DNA of 64,000 nucleotides, from contig BTRK01000004.1 of NCBI GenBank assembly GCA_036245805.1, positions 12,462,001 through 12,526,000 of the forward strand, read 5' to 3'. Positions 46,252 through 59,000 of this stretch are shown piece by piece. Source of the DNA: Pristionchus mayeri. Its lineage: Eukaryota; Nematoda; Chromadorea; Rhabditida; Neodiplogasteridae. Numbering within the stretch: the first letter of the stretch is position 1; each line of letters starts with the position of its first letter. The notes below the pieces were generated by a model, which was given only the letters and a program-made list of their open reading frames with translations, was not told the DNA's origin and ran no database searches. The translations under genes and the position numbers were made by a program.

Positions 46252-46767
46252 ATTGCAGATCGTTGTTATCAATGGTTCGCCTAAGATCATTTTTATCGGA
46301 TACAGCCGTACCTATCGTCACCTCCCGGACGATTGTTGCGACTAGACAGCAATCTCCCAGCTTCTCTCCCGAAACAAGTGAAAAGAAGTCCTGACGCCGC
46401 CTCGACGTATTAGCACACTTTTCGAAAGGATGTTGCTATTGCATATCAATCCTTCGGTATCACAGTGTAGGGACGACAGATATGGCAAAAAGGACGTTTA
46501 TTACATTACAATGATTAAAGGAATGAGATAAATAGCTCCTGAAACTGATCGGGATCCCGTTGACGATGTAGTCGAACGATTTTTAAGCACAACATCAATG
46601 GCTACGCCATCGATCTCCTCGTATAAGCGGCCTCTAAACCAAACACATATTTCATCAAGAAAAGTGAACACCTGTCGCGTAAGAATTGAATGAAATCGGG
46701 AGAACTTGATCACAATTTTTGATCCATAGTTTTATATAACACAGGTATCACGAGTCAGTGGAGGTGT
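46252..46767. other. Intergenic, no gene seen
   Basis: Short sequence between the srd stop codon and the palindrome array. The minus-strand ORF at 46501-46713 has no recognised motif. Confidence 0.35.
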
Positions 46768-48575
46768 GTGGGAACAATTTTCAAATTTTATATTTTGTTT
46801 CCGTTCATATTATGGTGGTAGGATATATTAGAGTCAACTTCTCCAAAAATCTAGGTCACAGATCCCAGAACCGGCTTTTAGGAATTTTCCGGTTTTGCAT
46901 CCGGCTCTACCGTATATCAGCTCCCAGATGTGCTACTGAGGTGGCATTTGGCTCAAAATGTGTGGAAAAATCTGACAAACAACTTTTATGTTAAAAGCGA
47001 AACCGTAGGACTGCAATCTTGGGAACTATGAATGAAAAACTAAAATTTCATGTACAAATAAAATCATACCGTCTCGATGAGGGACAAACCCAGTGAATTT
47101 TATTGCAGATTATGGAAGTTTAACTTCATAGGTATAAATATAAAAATATAAATCGGCACTTTTAGGGTGGCCTTTTTGAGCAATGCAGCTCCGAGTTTTG
47201 AAAAATTATAATCCCGCAGATTTAACAATCCAATCGATTAATTCAATCAGTTTCTAACATTTCTCGATCAAAGAAGTTAGATGACGTTGAAAGAGCAGGA
47301 AATTTCAGTACTTAATTCGGTTTTTAACCCTTCTGAGATGTCATGTTCATGCGCATACAACTCAGGATTTACCTTTCAATGGAGGTGAACTGAACTAGAT
47401 ATTAATAGATGGCGCAATCATGAGTACTTTACACCATTTCTGGCTCTTCATCCGTTTCCATGCCCTTGTTCTATATGCTCAAACTTGCAAGATCGCGAGG
47501 GTCGAAATTTAAGAAAATTATATTTTGTATAAATTTTAAACTATCCCCGCTATTTTCGATCCCCAAAAATTATTTTGAGGATGGACTAGATGAAATATGC
47601 TAAAACCTCGGCCATTATCAAGATTGTTCAAAATGTTAAACATTTCGAATTTTGAAAACTTCATATATTTTTAAACGAGCACTATCCTGACATTATCGAT
47701 GTTTTCTATTTCATCTGCTCTCAAAATGAATTTTGGTGATTGAAAATAGCAGAGAGAGTTTAAAATTTAGTCGAAATATAATTTTGTTGAATTTCGACAA
47801 TCGCGATTTTGCAAGTCGAGGATACAAATAAAGGACATGGAATCTACTAGAGATACAAGAATGACAGAATATACTCATGATTGTGCCATCTATTAATGCC
47901 ATCTATCATGATTGTGCCATCTATTTAGTTCACCTCCATTGAAAGGTAAATCTTTAGTTGTATGCGCATGAACATGGCATCTCAGAAGGGTTGAAAACCG
48001 AATTTTTTGAAGTGCTGAAATTTCATGCTCTTGCAACGTCGTCTAACTTCTTTGATCGAGAAATGTTAGAAATTGATTGAATTAATCGATTGGATTGTTA
48101 AATCTGCGGGATTAAAATTTTTCAAAACGGCTTCTCATTTGTCTGACCTTCGGAGCTGCATTGCTCAAAAAAGCCACCCTAAAAGTGCCGATTTATATTT
48201 TTTTATTTATACCTATGAAGCTAAACTTCCATAATCTGCAATAAAATTCACTGGGTTTGTCCCTCATCGAGACGGTATGATTTTATTTGTACATGAAATT
48301 TCAGTTTTTCGTTCATAGTTCCCGAGATTGCAGTCCTACGGTTTCGCTTTTAACATAAAAGTTTTTTGTCAGATTTTTCCACACATTTTGAGCCAAATGC
48401 CACCTCCGTAGCACATCTGGGAGCTGATATACAGTAGGGCCGGATGCAAAACCGGAAAATTCCTAAAAGCCAGTTCTGGGATCGGTGACCTAGATTTTTG
48501 GAGAAGTTGACTCTAGTATATCCTACCACCATAATATGAACGGAAACAAAAAATAAAATTTGGAAATTGTTCCCA
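46768..48575. repeat. 1.8-kb palindrome
   Basis: TGGGAACAATTTTCAAA at the left pairs with TTTGGAAATTGTTCCCA at the right. Pairing continues through ATTATGGTGGTAGG, a CATCTCAGAAGGGTT block and others to a centre near 47670. It is flanked on the right by a CCACTGATCCACTGA microsatellite (48590-48645). Confidence 0.88.
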
Positions 48576-49164
48576 GGGGGTGGATTTTTCATCCACTGAC
48601 TCCACTGATCCATTGATCCACTGATCCACTGATGATCCACTGATGTGATAAATATACATTTTTCGAGAGCTAATAAAGTCCCCCAGAAGATAACTTTGAG
48701 CTTTTTTTGCACATCTATTATTTCTGGCCTTATTTAGTTAAAGTGGTCAAAAAATGCGAATTTTGCTGGCGCATATCTCTTTTCTAATGCAATATCGTGA
48801 CAAACTAAAAACAACGATTTGTTCCTAGCACCCATACGAGTCCCTAACCAATTGGGCTGCCAATATTTTAGTTAGCATTGTTGTTAATCGATTAAAATGA
48901 ATCGTTCTCACCACAAATCGAAGCCCAGTTTGATTTTATGCTCAAGACCTCTTCGCGAATACGAATCGAATGATGTGATTATTGAATAGTCCAATGTTGC
49001 GTGTTCTCCAGATAACGCCAACAGAAGCATTTCCCTACCTCTGATTTCGAGACGAACCCCATTGTTCGTCCTTTCATTTCACGCCCACTCTCATTTTCTC
49101 CCTCTCATTTCGACTGAAACATATCCCGTTTTGACCTCTAAACAATAATGAAATTGATAGGAGA

Positions 49165-51062
49165 GACTTTTTGAGTCAGTGAACATATGAGTGACTATCT
49201 GGGAGAACTGACCAGAGGCCGTACAGCGAAAAATAATGTTGTGATTTTAAGATGCCCCTAGGGGTAACTTTTCACGTAGAGTTCGAAAATCGACCCTAGG
49301 AAGCCATATCTCTTAGCCCTCATTTCGTGTGTCGCGCTGAAGCTGGGTGGTCGGTTTTCGTAAATCATGAACGGCTTATCCAAACTTCATAAATGTATAG
49401 TAATTCTGAAAAATTCGACGAGATAAGCATTTTTACTGTTGGAAGTGAAAAGCTAGCTCTTCTGAGGAAAAAGTTAGGGTAATTTGAATAATAAAAATTT
49501 TAGCCATGAAAAAGTGTTTCAATGTGCGTCATTTTAATCACCATTATTAAATTCCTCATGAAAAGTTACTCTAAGAACCAATTTTTCGTGAAAAAATTCG
49601 TGTCTCAAAGGGGTCTCCTGAATCACAGAAGAGGAAAGGTAGTGATTTTTTTGCAAATATGTCTATTTTTAAGACGATCCACTGTGAACTCTGATTAAGG
49701 CTAGTCAGTTTATAGCTACTCTTTGATAGGGCAAACATATAACGTGCAAAAAACGGACATTATATCAATTCGAAAAAAATCGATTTTCATCATCTCGATT
49801 TTTCTCATGTTTTACGCGCATTCTACTTTTCCTTTACGATCCGAATTCCAATTTTTTTGGGGACTTCTAGTAGAATGGACCAACTTATGTCAGAAAAGGT
49901 TGAGCTTAGGGTCCTCATCCATCCGGAAGGTAGGTATATTTTTGCTTGAAAATGCAATATCGCGCTCGTGAAAAATATGTTTCACATGATAATATAAGTT
50001 ACGAGGGCTATCGGATAATTTTGTACATTATTTAACTTTTTCAACTTAGGCCAAGTATTATGAATATTATATATTATGAGCATATATTCAATCTAATAAA
50101 AATGACTTTTTGGACACCTGAAAATTATTTTTTTTCAAAAACAGCCCATTTACCGCTGTAATGCATAGCGCTTGAGGAATTTAGTTGGGGAAGGTGTATA
50201 CAAGTAAAATCTAATCGATTCTCACAAAATGACGCTTACATTTTGTTTTCGTTCTTTTCTGAAACTCACAATTTTACATTTTCAATCAAAAATATACCTA
50301 CCTTCCGGATGGATGAGGACCCTTATCTCAAACTTTTTTGACATATGTTGGTCCGTTCTACTAGATTTTCCCAGAAAATTGGGAATTCGGATCGTTAAGA
50401 AAAAGTAGCATGTGCCTAAACATGGGAAAAATCGAGATGATAAAAATCGATTTTTTCGAATTGAGATAATGTCCGTTTTTTGTACGTCATATGTTTGCCC
50501 TATCAAAGTGTAGCTATAAACTGACTAGACTTAATCGGAGTTCACAGTGGATCGTCTTAAAAATAGACATATTTGCAAAAAAATCACTAACTTTCCCCTT
50601 CTGTGATTCAGGAGACCACTTTGAGACACGAATTTTTTTCACGAAACGATGGTTTCTAGGGTAACTTTTCATGAGGAATCTAATAATAGTGATTAAAATG
50701 ACACATATTGAAACACTTTTTTAGGGCAGAAATTTTTATTTTTCAAATTACCCTAACTTTTTCCTCAGATGAGCTAGATTTTCACTTCCAACAGTAAAAA
50801 TTCTTATCTCGTCGAGATCTTTCAGAATTACTATGCATTTATGAAGGTTGGATGAGCCGTTCAACAAATACAAAAACCGACCACCCAGGTTCAGCGCGAC
50901 ACAGGAAATGAGGGGTAAGAGATACGGCTTCCTAAGGTCGATTTTCGAACTCTACGTGAAAAGTTACCCCTAGGGGCATCTTAAAATCAGAACTATATTT
51001 TTCGTTGTACGGCCTATAGGTCGTATTGCTCGGTTCTCTCAGATAGTCACTCATATGCTTGG
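49165..51062. repeat. Inner palindrome 1
   Basis: GAGTGACTATCTGGGAGAAC pairs with GTTCTCTCAGATAGTCACTC, and GCCCCTAGGGGTAACTTTTC with its complement. The same sequence also occurs at about 40100-40425, within the 38880-40539 element, so the two elements share a component. Confidence 0.85.
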
Positions 51063-52580
51063 CAAAGTGCGAAAAATCGAAATCGCCCTAAATGTGCCCA
51101 CATGTAGTACTCGACGAGCATAGCTCGGGTGTCACATACGGAGTGTTCTAGATCACTCTCTGCGAAATGGGGCACACTTATTTCAGAAACTTCAAATTTC
51201 GAATTTTATCATTTCGAAACCGATTTGAATGACTGATGTCTCAAAAATCACTAATATTCCATGGATTGTATGTGACAAATTCTAGAATGATTGGGCATCA
51301 ACTCGTGACGAAACAGCGAAAATAATTTTTCGAAAATTTTTAATTAATTCAGAAGGGTGGTTAGATACGTTTTTGACTTCACTATAAGTTAGAGCGGTAT
51401 TCGTGCTGTTCATATAAAAAAATAAAAAGAAATTAAAAATACAGTTTGTGAGAAATCATCAAAAATATGTAAAAAGTCAATTCTCGATCATCCCGAAATT
51501 ACCGTACTCTAGGCAGCCGGAAGTATATTTATTGTCCTAGTTTTGAACCATGAATCGGGGGTCACGGTCCAAAAATCGGTCGGTAAGTCAATGGTAGGTC
51601 AAGACTAGTTACCGTACCCAATCGATCATACAGTACCACCAGATACCGTATACCACTACCGTAACCCACGATTATCGCGAACTAACTTTATTTTTAAAAA
51701 GTCCTGGTACCATGCCCAATCGATTATACAGCACCCAGGTAACTACCGTAACCCAGTTCCTTGGGTCAGATCCAGTTCCTTGGGTCAAACATTTTCAAAA
51801 AATCCAAAATTGAGCAAACAAATATTTTAAAGTATCATAACGTATCTCTCATTACCGTAGAATCATTTTATGATCGATTTGGAATTTTTAGAAAAATGTT
51901 TGACCCAAGGAACTGGATCTGACCCATGAAACTGGGTTACGGTAGTTACCTGGGTACTGTATAATAGATTGGGCATGGTACCAGGACTTTTTAAATCTGG
52001 TGGTACTGTATGATCGATTGGGTACGGTAACTAGTCTTGACCTACCATTGGCCTACCGACCGATTTTTTGACCATGACCCCCGATTCATGGTTCAAAACT
52101 AGGACAATAAATATACTTCCGGCTGCCTAGAGTACGGTAGTTTCGGGATGATCGAGAATTGACTTTTTACATATTTTTGATGATTTCTCACAAACTATAT
52201 TTTTAATTTCTTTTTATTTTTTTATATGAACAGCATGAATACCGCTCTAACTTATAGTGAAGTCAAAAACGTATCTACCCACCCTTCTGAATTAATTAAA
52301 AATTTTCGAAAAATTATTTTCGCTGTTTCGTCACGAGTTGATGCCTAATCATTCTAGAATTTGTCACATACAATCCATGGAATATTAGTGATTTTTTGAG
52401 ACATCATTCATTTAAATCGGTTTCGAAATGAGAAAATTCGAAATTTGAAATTTCTGAAATAAGTGTGCCCCATTTCGCAGAGAGTGATCTAGAACAGTCC
52501 GTATGTGGCACCCGAGCTATGCTCGTCGAGTACTACACGTGGGCACATTTAGGGCGATTTCGATTTTTCGCACTTTGCCA
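51063..52580. repeat. Inner palindrome 2
   Basis: GGCAAAGTGCGAAAAATCG pairs with CGATTTTTCGCACTTTGCC, and CTCGACGAGCATAGCTCGGG with its complement. Arms are about 700 bp and highly similar. The centre is near 51820. Confidence 0.87.
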
Positions 52581-53065
52581 AGTGTATCTACAAATATGTT
52601 CACTGACTCAAAAAGTCTCGCATAGAGCTTCAAAGTGTTTCTGACACATATGTGAATTCGATCATTAATAGCAATTAGCGGTAGGGAAATGCTGAACACA
52701 CAACATTAGACTATTCAATAATCACATCATTCGATTCGTCTTCGCGAGATCTAGGTCTTGAGCATAAAATCAACCAGGGCTTCGATTTTTGGTGAAAACA
52801 ATTCATTTTAATCGATTAACAAAAATGCTAACTAAACTATTGGCAGCCCAATTGGTTAGGGACAATCTTATGGATGCTAGGAACAAATCGTCTTGTTCTT
52901 ATGGATGATAGGAACAAATCGTCTTTAAATCGTTTTGTTCAGTTTGTCAGGATATTGCATTTGAAAAGAGATATGAGCCTCCAAAATTCCAATTTTTTGG
53001 GTATCGCTAACTTTAACGACCTAAATAATGCCAGAAAGCGAAAAAGCTCGAAGTTATCTTGTGAA

Positions 53066-53841
53066 GGACCCTATGGACTAACAAATAATGTATTTTGCTC
53101 ATTTCTGATTTTTCAGTTGTGATCGCGTTTATTGGATTCTTAGGCGACATGTGTGTTAGGACGATTTTTCAACTTTTGGAATACAAGTGATCAAGATTTT
53201 GCGATCGGAATACGATGACTCACTGTGTTTTTCGCTGATCCAGAATGCATAGCGTAGCCTGCGACATCAGCAGCAAGCAGAGCATTCTCAGCATCATAGC
53301 AATTGATCTTTGAACTCGACAAACCGTCGTGTATACCTGAAATAGTTCTGATATTTCTACCCTCGCTATTCTTTCCGGACTAACTATCTCCGCCCTCTCA
53401 CAAAACTAACCCGTTTCCCCCTCGGAAGTTGGTCTTTTGCGCTGGTGAGCGCATGTACCGACTAGAAAAACTGGATCGTTGTACAAAATGCGCGAAACGC
53501 TCTCTAAATAGAGGAGACACGTGAAACTGCGTGAGTGAGTCTAGATAAGGAACTTCTAGATAAGGATCAGACGGAGCAGAGAGCTGACCCACATGACTAA
53601 AAGAGTACGAAAAGGCCACCGCCAATTTAAAACACTCTTGAAACCAGTACAACTACTACGAGAGAGCAAAAAGGAATCTGTGATACCGTTTCTTCTGAAA
53701 CTCTACAATCTTTGCTAATACGTACCTTGAATAAGCGTGATCCTTTTGTATAGGTCGAAAAGAAAACGATGAAGATGGATCGTGAAAATACAACACATTA
53801 CTAGAAAATTTCAATTCATTTCATATTAAAAGCTGAACCAT
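53066..53841. other. Intergenic, no gene supported
   Basis: A minus-strand 84-codon ORF at 53398-53652 is open but unrecognised. The rest is unremarkable. Confidence 0.35.
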
Positions 53842-54330
53842 ATCACGCCTCTCATGAGAGAATCGAGCTAGAATCGCCATTCTAGGGAATGGAGGGATAA
53901 TCGCAAAATTTGTTCTAATCGGTTTTACTCTTCCTGAGGTATGTCTGGCAGACCCCCAAAGTCTCATTGTGCATACTTCATTGTGGGGTTCCCTACACCG
54001 GGTCGTATCTCGGCACTTCCCTCTTTAAGAGCTCGTATCTCAAATACGGTGAGAGATGGAGCAAAATAAGACCCTGCGTGACCCCAGCTCATTTTTTGAG
54101 CTCTATTGATATATATACTCCATTTTGCCTAAATATCAATTTTAACAGTTGTTTATTGTAAGTCAAATTTCTCAAAAATGTAGGTAAAGAAGCAGCTAAA
54201 ATTTTCACACTTTGTATATATTTCCAAGAGCTATGGAATGAGTAGTCTGCACCGAAAATACCACGACTACAGTTAGAGTTACGGTCTTTAAACTTTTCCG
54301 AATCGTTTGAAGTTTCAAAAAAGTACAGTC
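53842..54330. repeat. Single arm of the srd-intron palindrome family
   Basis: The sequence starts ATATCACGCC and follows the left arm of the 43913-44929 element (GAGAGAATCGAGCTAGA, then a CCTGAGGTATGTCTG block) to a GAATCGTTTGAA block near 54301, with no inverted partner. It is either the progenitor unit or a half-deleted copy. Confidence 0.75.
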
Positions 54331-55336
54331 AGAATTGCCTGAGAAGCCTGATTTGCAACTTGAAATGCCTGATTATTGCCTGATTGTCACGTCACGCGCC
54401 GTGCGAATAGTCTTTTATTCCGTTTAGCGATCAAATTCCGCAGCATAAATTTTACAGCTCGGCCTTTTTTTCAGGATTGCTCCGGGACGTTTCTCCTTTC
54501 CTTATCTCGATGCTCCGTGGGCCGTGCTGCTTGTGTTCTTCGTAAAGAAGTAGGAGGGAAGGACAAGGGTGTGGATCTTCAGTCTTTATCGACGCGAGAC
54601 AATTCGGGCTGTCGGCCCCTCATCTGTCATGGTTAGCAAATGCAAGAAAACAAGTTAGGAGGGGACAATTAACAGAACGCGAGAACCTGATTGTCATCTC
54701 ATATATACTGAATTTCATGAAGTATTTTGCAAAACCCATTTGTATACTCTCCAGATGCTCATCTATCTTTCATAAATGTTTACCTACATCAGTCTCACTG
54801 CATTCAAGGACATCTAATCACGCCCATTCTACACATTTGCTTAGGAAAAATAATAATATAAAGGTTCTAATTTATTCTCTGCTACTACAAATTGTTACAT
54901 GAATGTGTATAGTATGTCTCGCTAACGAGTAACTTGAAATACGTTGTCAAAAAGGGAACCGAAAATCATCTGTTCTTGATATGCTTACAGCTGAATCGCT
55001 TGAAAACGGAAATCAGATGCATTGATGTATAATGTAACATTTAAACTCGTCATAAATTCGACACTCTCCGCGCAACGATGCGCTGCGCAGAGACCAAAAA
55101 TGGGCTACAAAATTAAATGTAACTCCAGGGAGCGGGGGTCAAGAGCGGGGGGTCAGCATCTGCCTATGTAATCCGTTGGTTTGGTTACTGACTTATATTC
55201 TAGAACTGATTTTTTGTAAAATTATCATCTTAAATACGCAAATTTGATATCGTTGGAATCATGGTCAACTAATCACTATGCGAGTTTGAAGAGGAGTCAT
55301 AAATTGGATTTCGCGTTTTCACAAAAAAATTAGATG
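54331..55336. other. Intergenic, no gene supported
   Basis: ORFs at 54376-54636 and 54717-54902 are open without splice partners or motifs. Confidence 0.35.
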
Positions 55337-55344
55337 GTGCCTAC

Positions 55345-55721
55345 TAGGGCTGTCAAATGAAGAGCAAATGTTTTTGGTGTTTCCATTGTAACATGCTATT
55401 GAGCTTTAAAACCATAGTGAAGAGTAAAAAATGTGTGTCACTAAACATGTTTACAAGACACTCGTGCATTAAACGATTCGAAAAAGTCAAACCTTCATGC
55501 ATTCGTCATGCAAAAACACGAAAAATCGAGTGAATCGTCGGAAAACCCGCGTTTCGCATGAAGAATGCATGAAGGTTTGTCTTTTTCGACCCTTTTAAAA
55601 TACGAATGTCTTCCAAACATGTTTTGTAACACACATGTTTTACTCTTCACTATGGTTTACATCTCATTAGCATATTACAACAGAAAATCCAAAAACATTT
55701 GCTCTTCATTTGAGAGCCCTA
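55345..55721. mobile_element. hAT-type MITE with 8-bp target duplication
   Basis: The ends TAGGGCTGTCAAAT and ATTTGAGAGCCCTA are inverted, resembling the CAGGGNTGTCAAA ends of hAT elements. GTGCCTAC is duplicated directly on both sides (55337-55344, 55722-55729). The 377-bp element is palindromic along most of its length with a centre near 55535 and codes for nothing. Confidence 0.9.
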
Positions 55722-55729
55722 GTGCCTAC

Positions 55730-56037
55730 ATGCCGCCTGGCCCAACCGGTCGAGATTGCTCAACAAAATGCAGATAGGCTGTTTATCTATGCATGTTTAG
55801 AATATCACCGGGCGATTCAGATTACGGATTGCTTCACAATAAATTATCTCATTTCCCTTCGTTCTCTCGGCGAACAAATTGGTGAGAGAGCACGCGGAAT
55901 GAAGAGAGCATTGTGAAGCCATTCCTAATTCAAAATAATAATCATTTGCCTATTCCCGAGGAACGATGAGACCGTAACAAGTGAACATGTATTCATGGAT
56001 TAAGGGAGGTTGGTTGGGGTTTCCAGAATCATTGGAA
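55730..56037. other. Spacer downstream of the P450 gene
   Basis: It contains the hairpin at 55838-55918 and otherwise nothing recognised. The P450 stop codon is at 56038-56040 on the minus strand, so its 3' UTR lies here. Confidence 0.5.
55838..55918. repeat. Palindromic hairpin (CTCTC family)
   Basis: CTTCGTTCTCTCGGCGAAC pairs imperfectly with GGTGAGAGAGCACGCGGAA; the loop is AAATT-like. A CCGG-type core is not kept here. Confidence 0.6.
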
Positions 56038-59000
56038 TCAGATTCGTGGGTTGATCTTGATGGGCACTCGCTCGGGCGTAGTCGTCAGATTTCCCATCAA
56101 AGTGAGCTTTGAGACCTGCAAAAAATGTATTTTAGTCTTGTATTGAGCGTATGTCCATGGAGGAAATCAGATTTGACTATGAAAATAGCATGCTTTGGGG
56201 TGTCTTGCAAGGGGCTAAGAGCTCAAAGCGCCTTGCCTGTTCGTCAGCAAGCACATCGAATTTCCTGAGCATATGCGCAAGCGCGATCTTCTCTTCCAGT
56301 GTTGCCAGTCTGAAAGTTTATTTGTAATGACGATTCTTCAATCCGAACGCTCTCTTATAGATCTCAAACGAGAGCAATTATGCTTTTTTCTCAGTCTTAC
56401 ATATTTTTCAGACGAAATAACCATTGATATTTCCTAATTTCCCGTTTAATGAATGGTATTCCCTGTTGATTGTTTCCCTGCTATCCTCGTGTCTCACCTC
56501 ATGCCCACGCATAGCCTCGGCCCAGCGCCGAAAGTGAGGAAATTGATAGCAGCCACTCGTCGATCCGACTCCAGCCATCTGCAGACAATTGACTTCAGCA
56601 CTGATCATACGATTTCGACATTCGGGCCAACGGTTTCTTCGTTTTCCACACTCTCTCGATAGGCCGATCCAGAGTATGTTGAATACAGAGCAATGGTCTG
56701 ACTCTGTTCAGTTTGCACGCTCTCTCGCCGGTCAGAAAGACGAGAGAGCGTGCAAACTGAAGAGAGTGAGACGACTGCTCTGAGTACAGCAAAACCGTGT
56801 ATTGAACACTACACAGCCTAAGCAAACGCTAATCAGATTGTATTGCACAGTTATCGAAATTGATCGTACATCACTGTGGCTTACCTCTCCGGCTTGAACT
56901 CGTCCACGTCCTCTCCCCACAAGTCCTTGTTGAAGTGCACCGCGAACGTGTCCGCCATGACGATTGTGTCCTGAGAAAATAAGTTCAAGAAATTAAGAGG
57001 TTGAAAGAATGGATTTCGTTGAAAGATTGAATTATGGTAAGCATGATGTGTTATGTGTGAGCTAATATAATATCTTGGTTGCGCAAACTATGGATAATTC
57101 TAACAAACCATGTCCTTTCTTACGAACCTTATCGATTTCATATCCACCGACCGTCGTGTCTTTCATGCACGTCCGTGCGACAGCACTGAAATGGGATCTT
57201 TAATACAATTCGAATGCATCTATCATAAGACTTCGACGATTGTACGCCAAATTCCCGGGTCCACTGCAGACATTCAGAATTAACGTGGTCTAGTGAGCAC
57301 GTATAAACTGAATGGACGGTGATTAGAATTTATCTTTTCCATTCTCACCGTGCTGCGAGAGGGAAGAACCGGAGGGTTTCTCTGCAAACTGCGTCGAGAT
57401 ATCGCAGATTCTGGCAGTCCTCGTAGGAGATGGACGAGTCGGTGCACACCTCGTCGATTTCTTCCTGCAAAATCGGCATTCGACGTTACACAATTTCGGG
57501 ATCTATGCTCGATGTCATAGCCTGCTACTTTTTTTTTTGTTTGTCAGAGCAGATTCAATGTTGTTTTGACTTAAAATATATTAGCCAAAATATTTTTATA
57601 TTGCCCCAAAAAGTAGTCGAGTACTCACCTGGCATCTCTTCATGACCTCAGGATTGCGTGAAAGCATCCACGTAGTGTACGAGAGCGCGTTGGAGGTGGT
57701 GTCGTAGCCTGTAACATTTTAAAAGGATTCAAAATGAGCATGAATTCCTGCCATGCTTGTACATGATGAATCCCTAAATTCATGGTGAGAGAGTATTGGG
57801 AATGGAGTGGCTGTGGCCCGTTTATCGAAATATTAGAAGCACTGACCAGCCAGTAGGAAAACCACCGCCTGCGCGATGACCTCGTCCACAGTGAGCGCCT
57901 TGGCGACCTTACAAAGCGTGAATATTTTTTCAGCGAATTAAAAAAAAAACCTTCGTCTATTATCTGAAATAACATCAAAATTTTAATAAAATAATATATT
58001 CATAAAAAATCGCTTACAGATGCCTGCGTGGAGAAGTCTCCGCGATTCTGATACTCGAACTCGGCGGCGCTGTCGAGGAAGAGGTCGATGAAATCGGCGC
58101 TTGCATCGGGAGCACCGGACGTCTCCTGGAATGGAAGAGGGTGAGTCAACGTTTGGCTTCGTGGGAATGATAAGAAAGGAAAATCAGGAAAGAAATGTCT
58201 TCAGTACAGTTAGTTAGCTCTTATACTGCACTCACTCGTTCCTTCACTCTTGCGCGCACTGCATTCTCGATCTCCATAAAGATCCTGTTCTGGTCGGGGT
58301 TGGGAGTGTGCATGTTGAGCTGGAAGTAGACCTCATACAATCACTAATTATCACTAATTGCCAACCAATTACAACATTTTTATTGGGTCTTGAATCATAT
58401 TTGTTAACTTTTTAATTAAAATATGCCAAAATTTTTACCTTTTTGCCAATATTCCTCAAAGACAAACCGGCTCCCGGCACGCCAACTGCGAAGTGGAACA
58501 GCGGCCTATCCATGCTTTGCAGGAAGATCTGAAAATAGTGGAGTTGGAATCCCGTTTGGTATAGTTGTAAATCCGAGCAATCATGCTACATTGCACCCGA
58601 TCGACCGATCAAACAGCGAGGGGATGCAAACATATAACGAGAATTATCGCGTCGAAAACAAACAACGTTTTTCCAAATTCGAAAACAAACAACTTTTTTT
58701 TCCAAATTCGAAAACCAACTGGTGGTTAAATCTGCCAAAAAGACACTGTTGAATAATGACAAAATAAGGCATGGTTCACCTTTTGGACGACGTCGATTCT
58801 GGGGTTGTCGAAGATCGTGGACTCCTTCTGGCCGAGCACGAGGCGACAGATGGTGTCGAGAGTGAACTCGGAGAAGAACCTGGAAAGGATAAATATTGGA
58901 AAACGTGGGAATGTTTCCTGTGCTTCAATGCCATATTGTCTGTTGTCTATTTTCTAGCATGTTGAATTTGTGCACCAAAAGAGAGCAGTAGCGCACGGTA

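Larger units (their letters stand above)
48680..53065. repeat. 4.4-kb compound palindrome
   Basis: Outer arms (about 48680-49160 and 52585-53065) share blocks such as GGAACAAATCGT, AATCGATTAA and CATTCGATTCG in inverted order. They enclose two further palindromes back to back, at about 49165-51062 (centre near 50110) and 51063-52580 (centre near 51820). The nesting indicates serial insertion of foldback elements. No gene is seen; short ORFs mirror each other across the arms. Confidence 0.87.
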
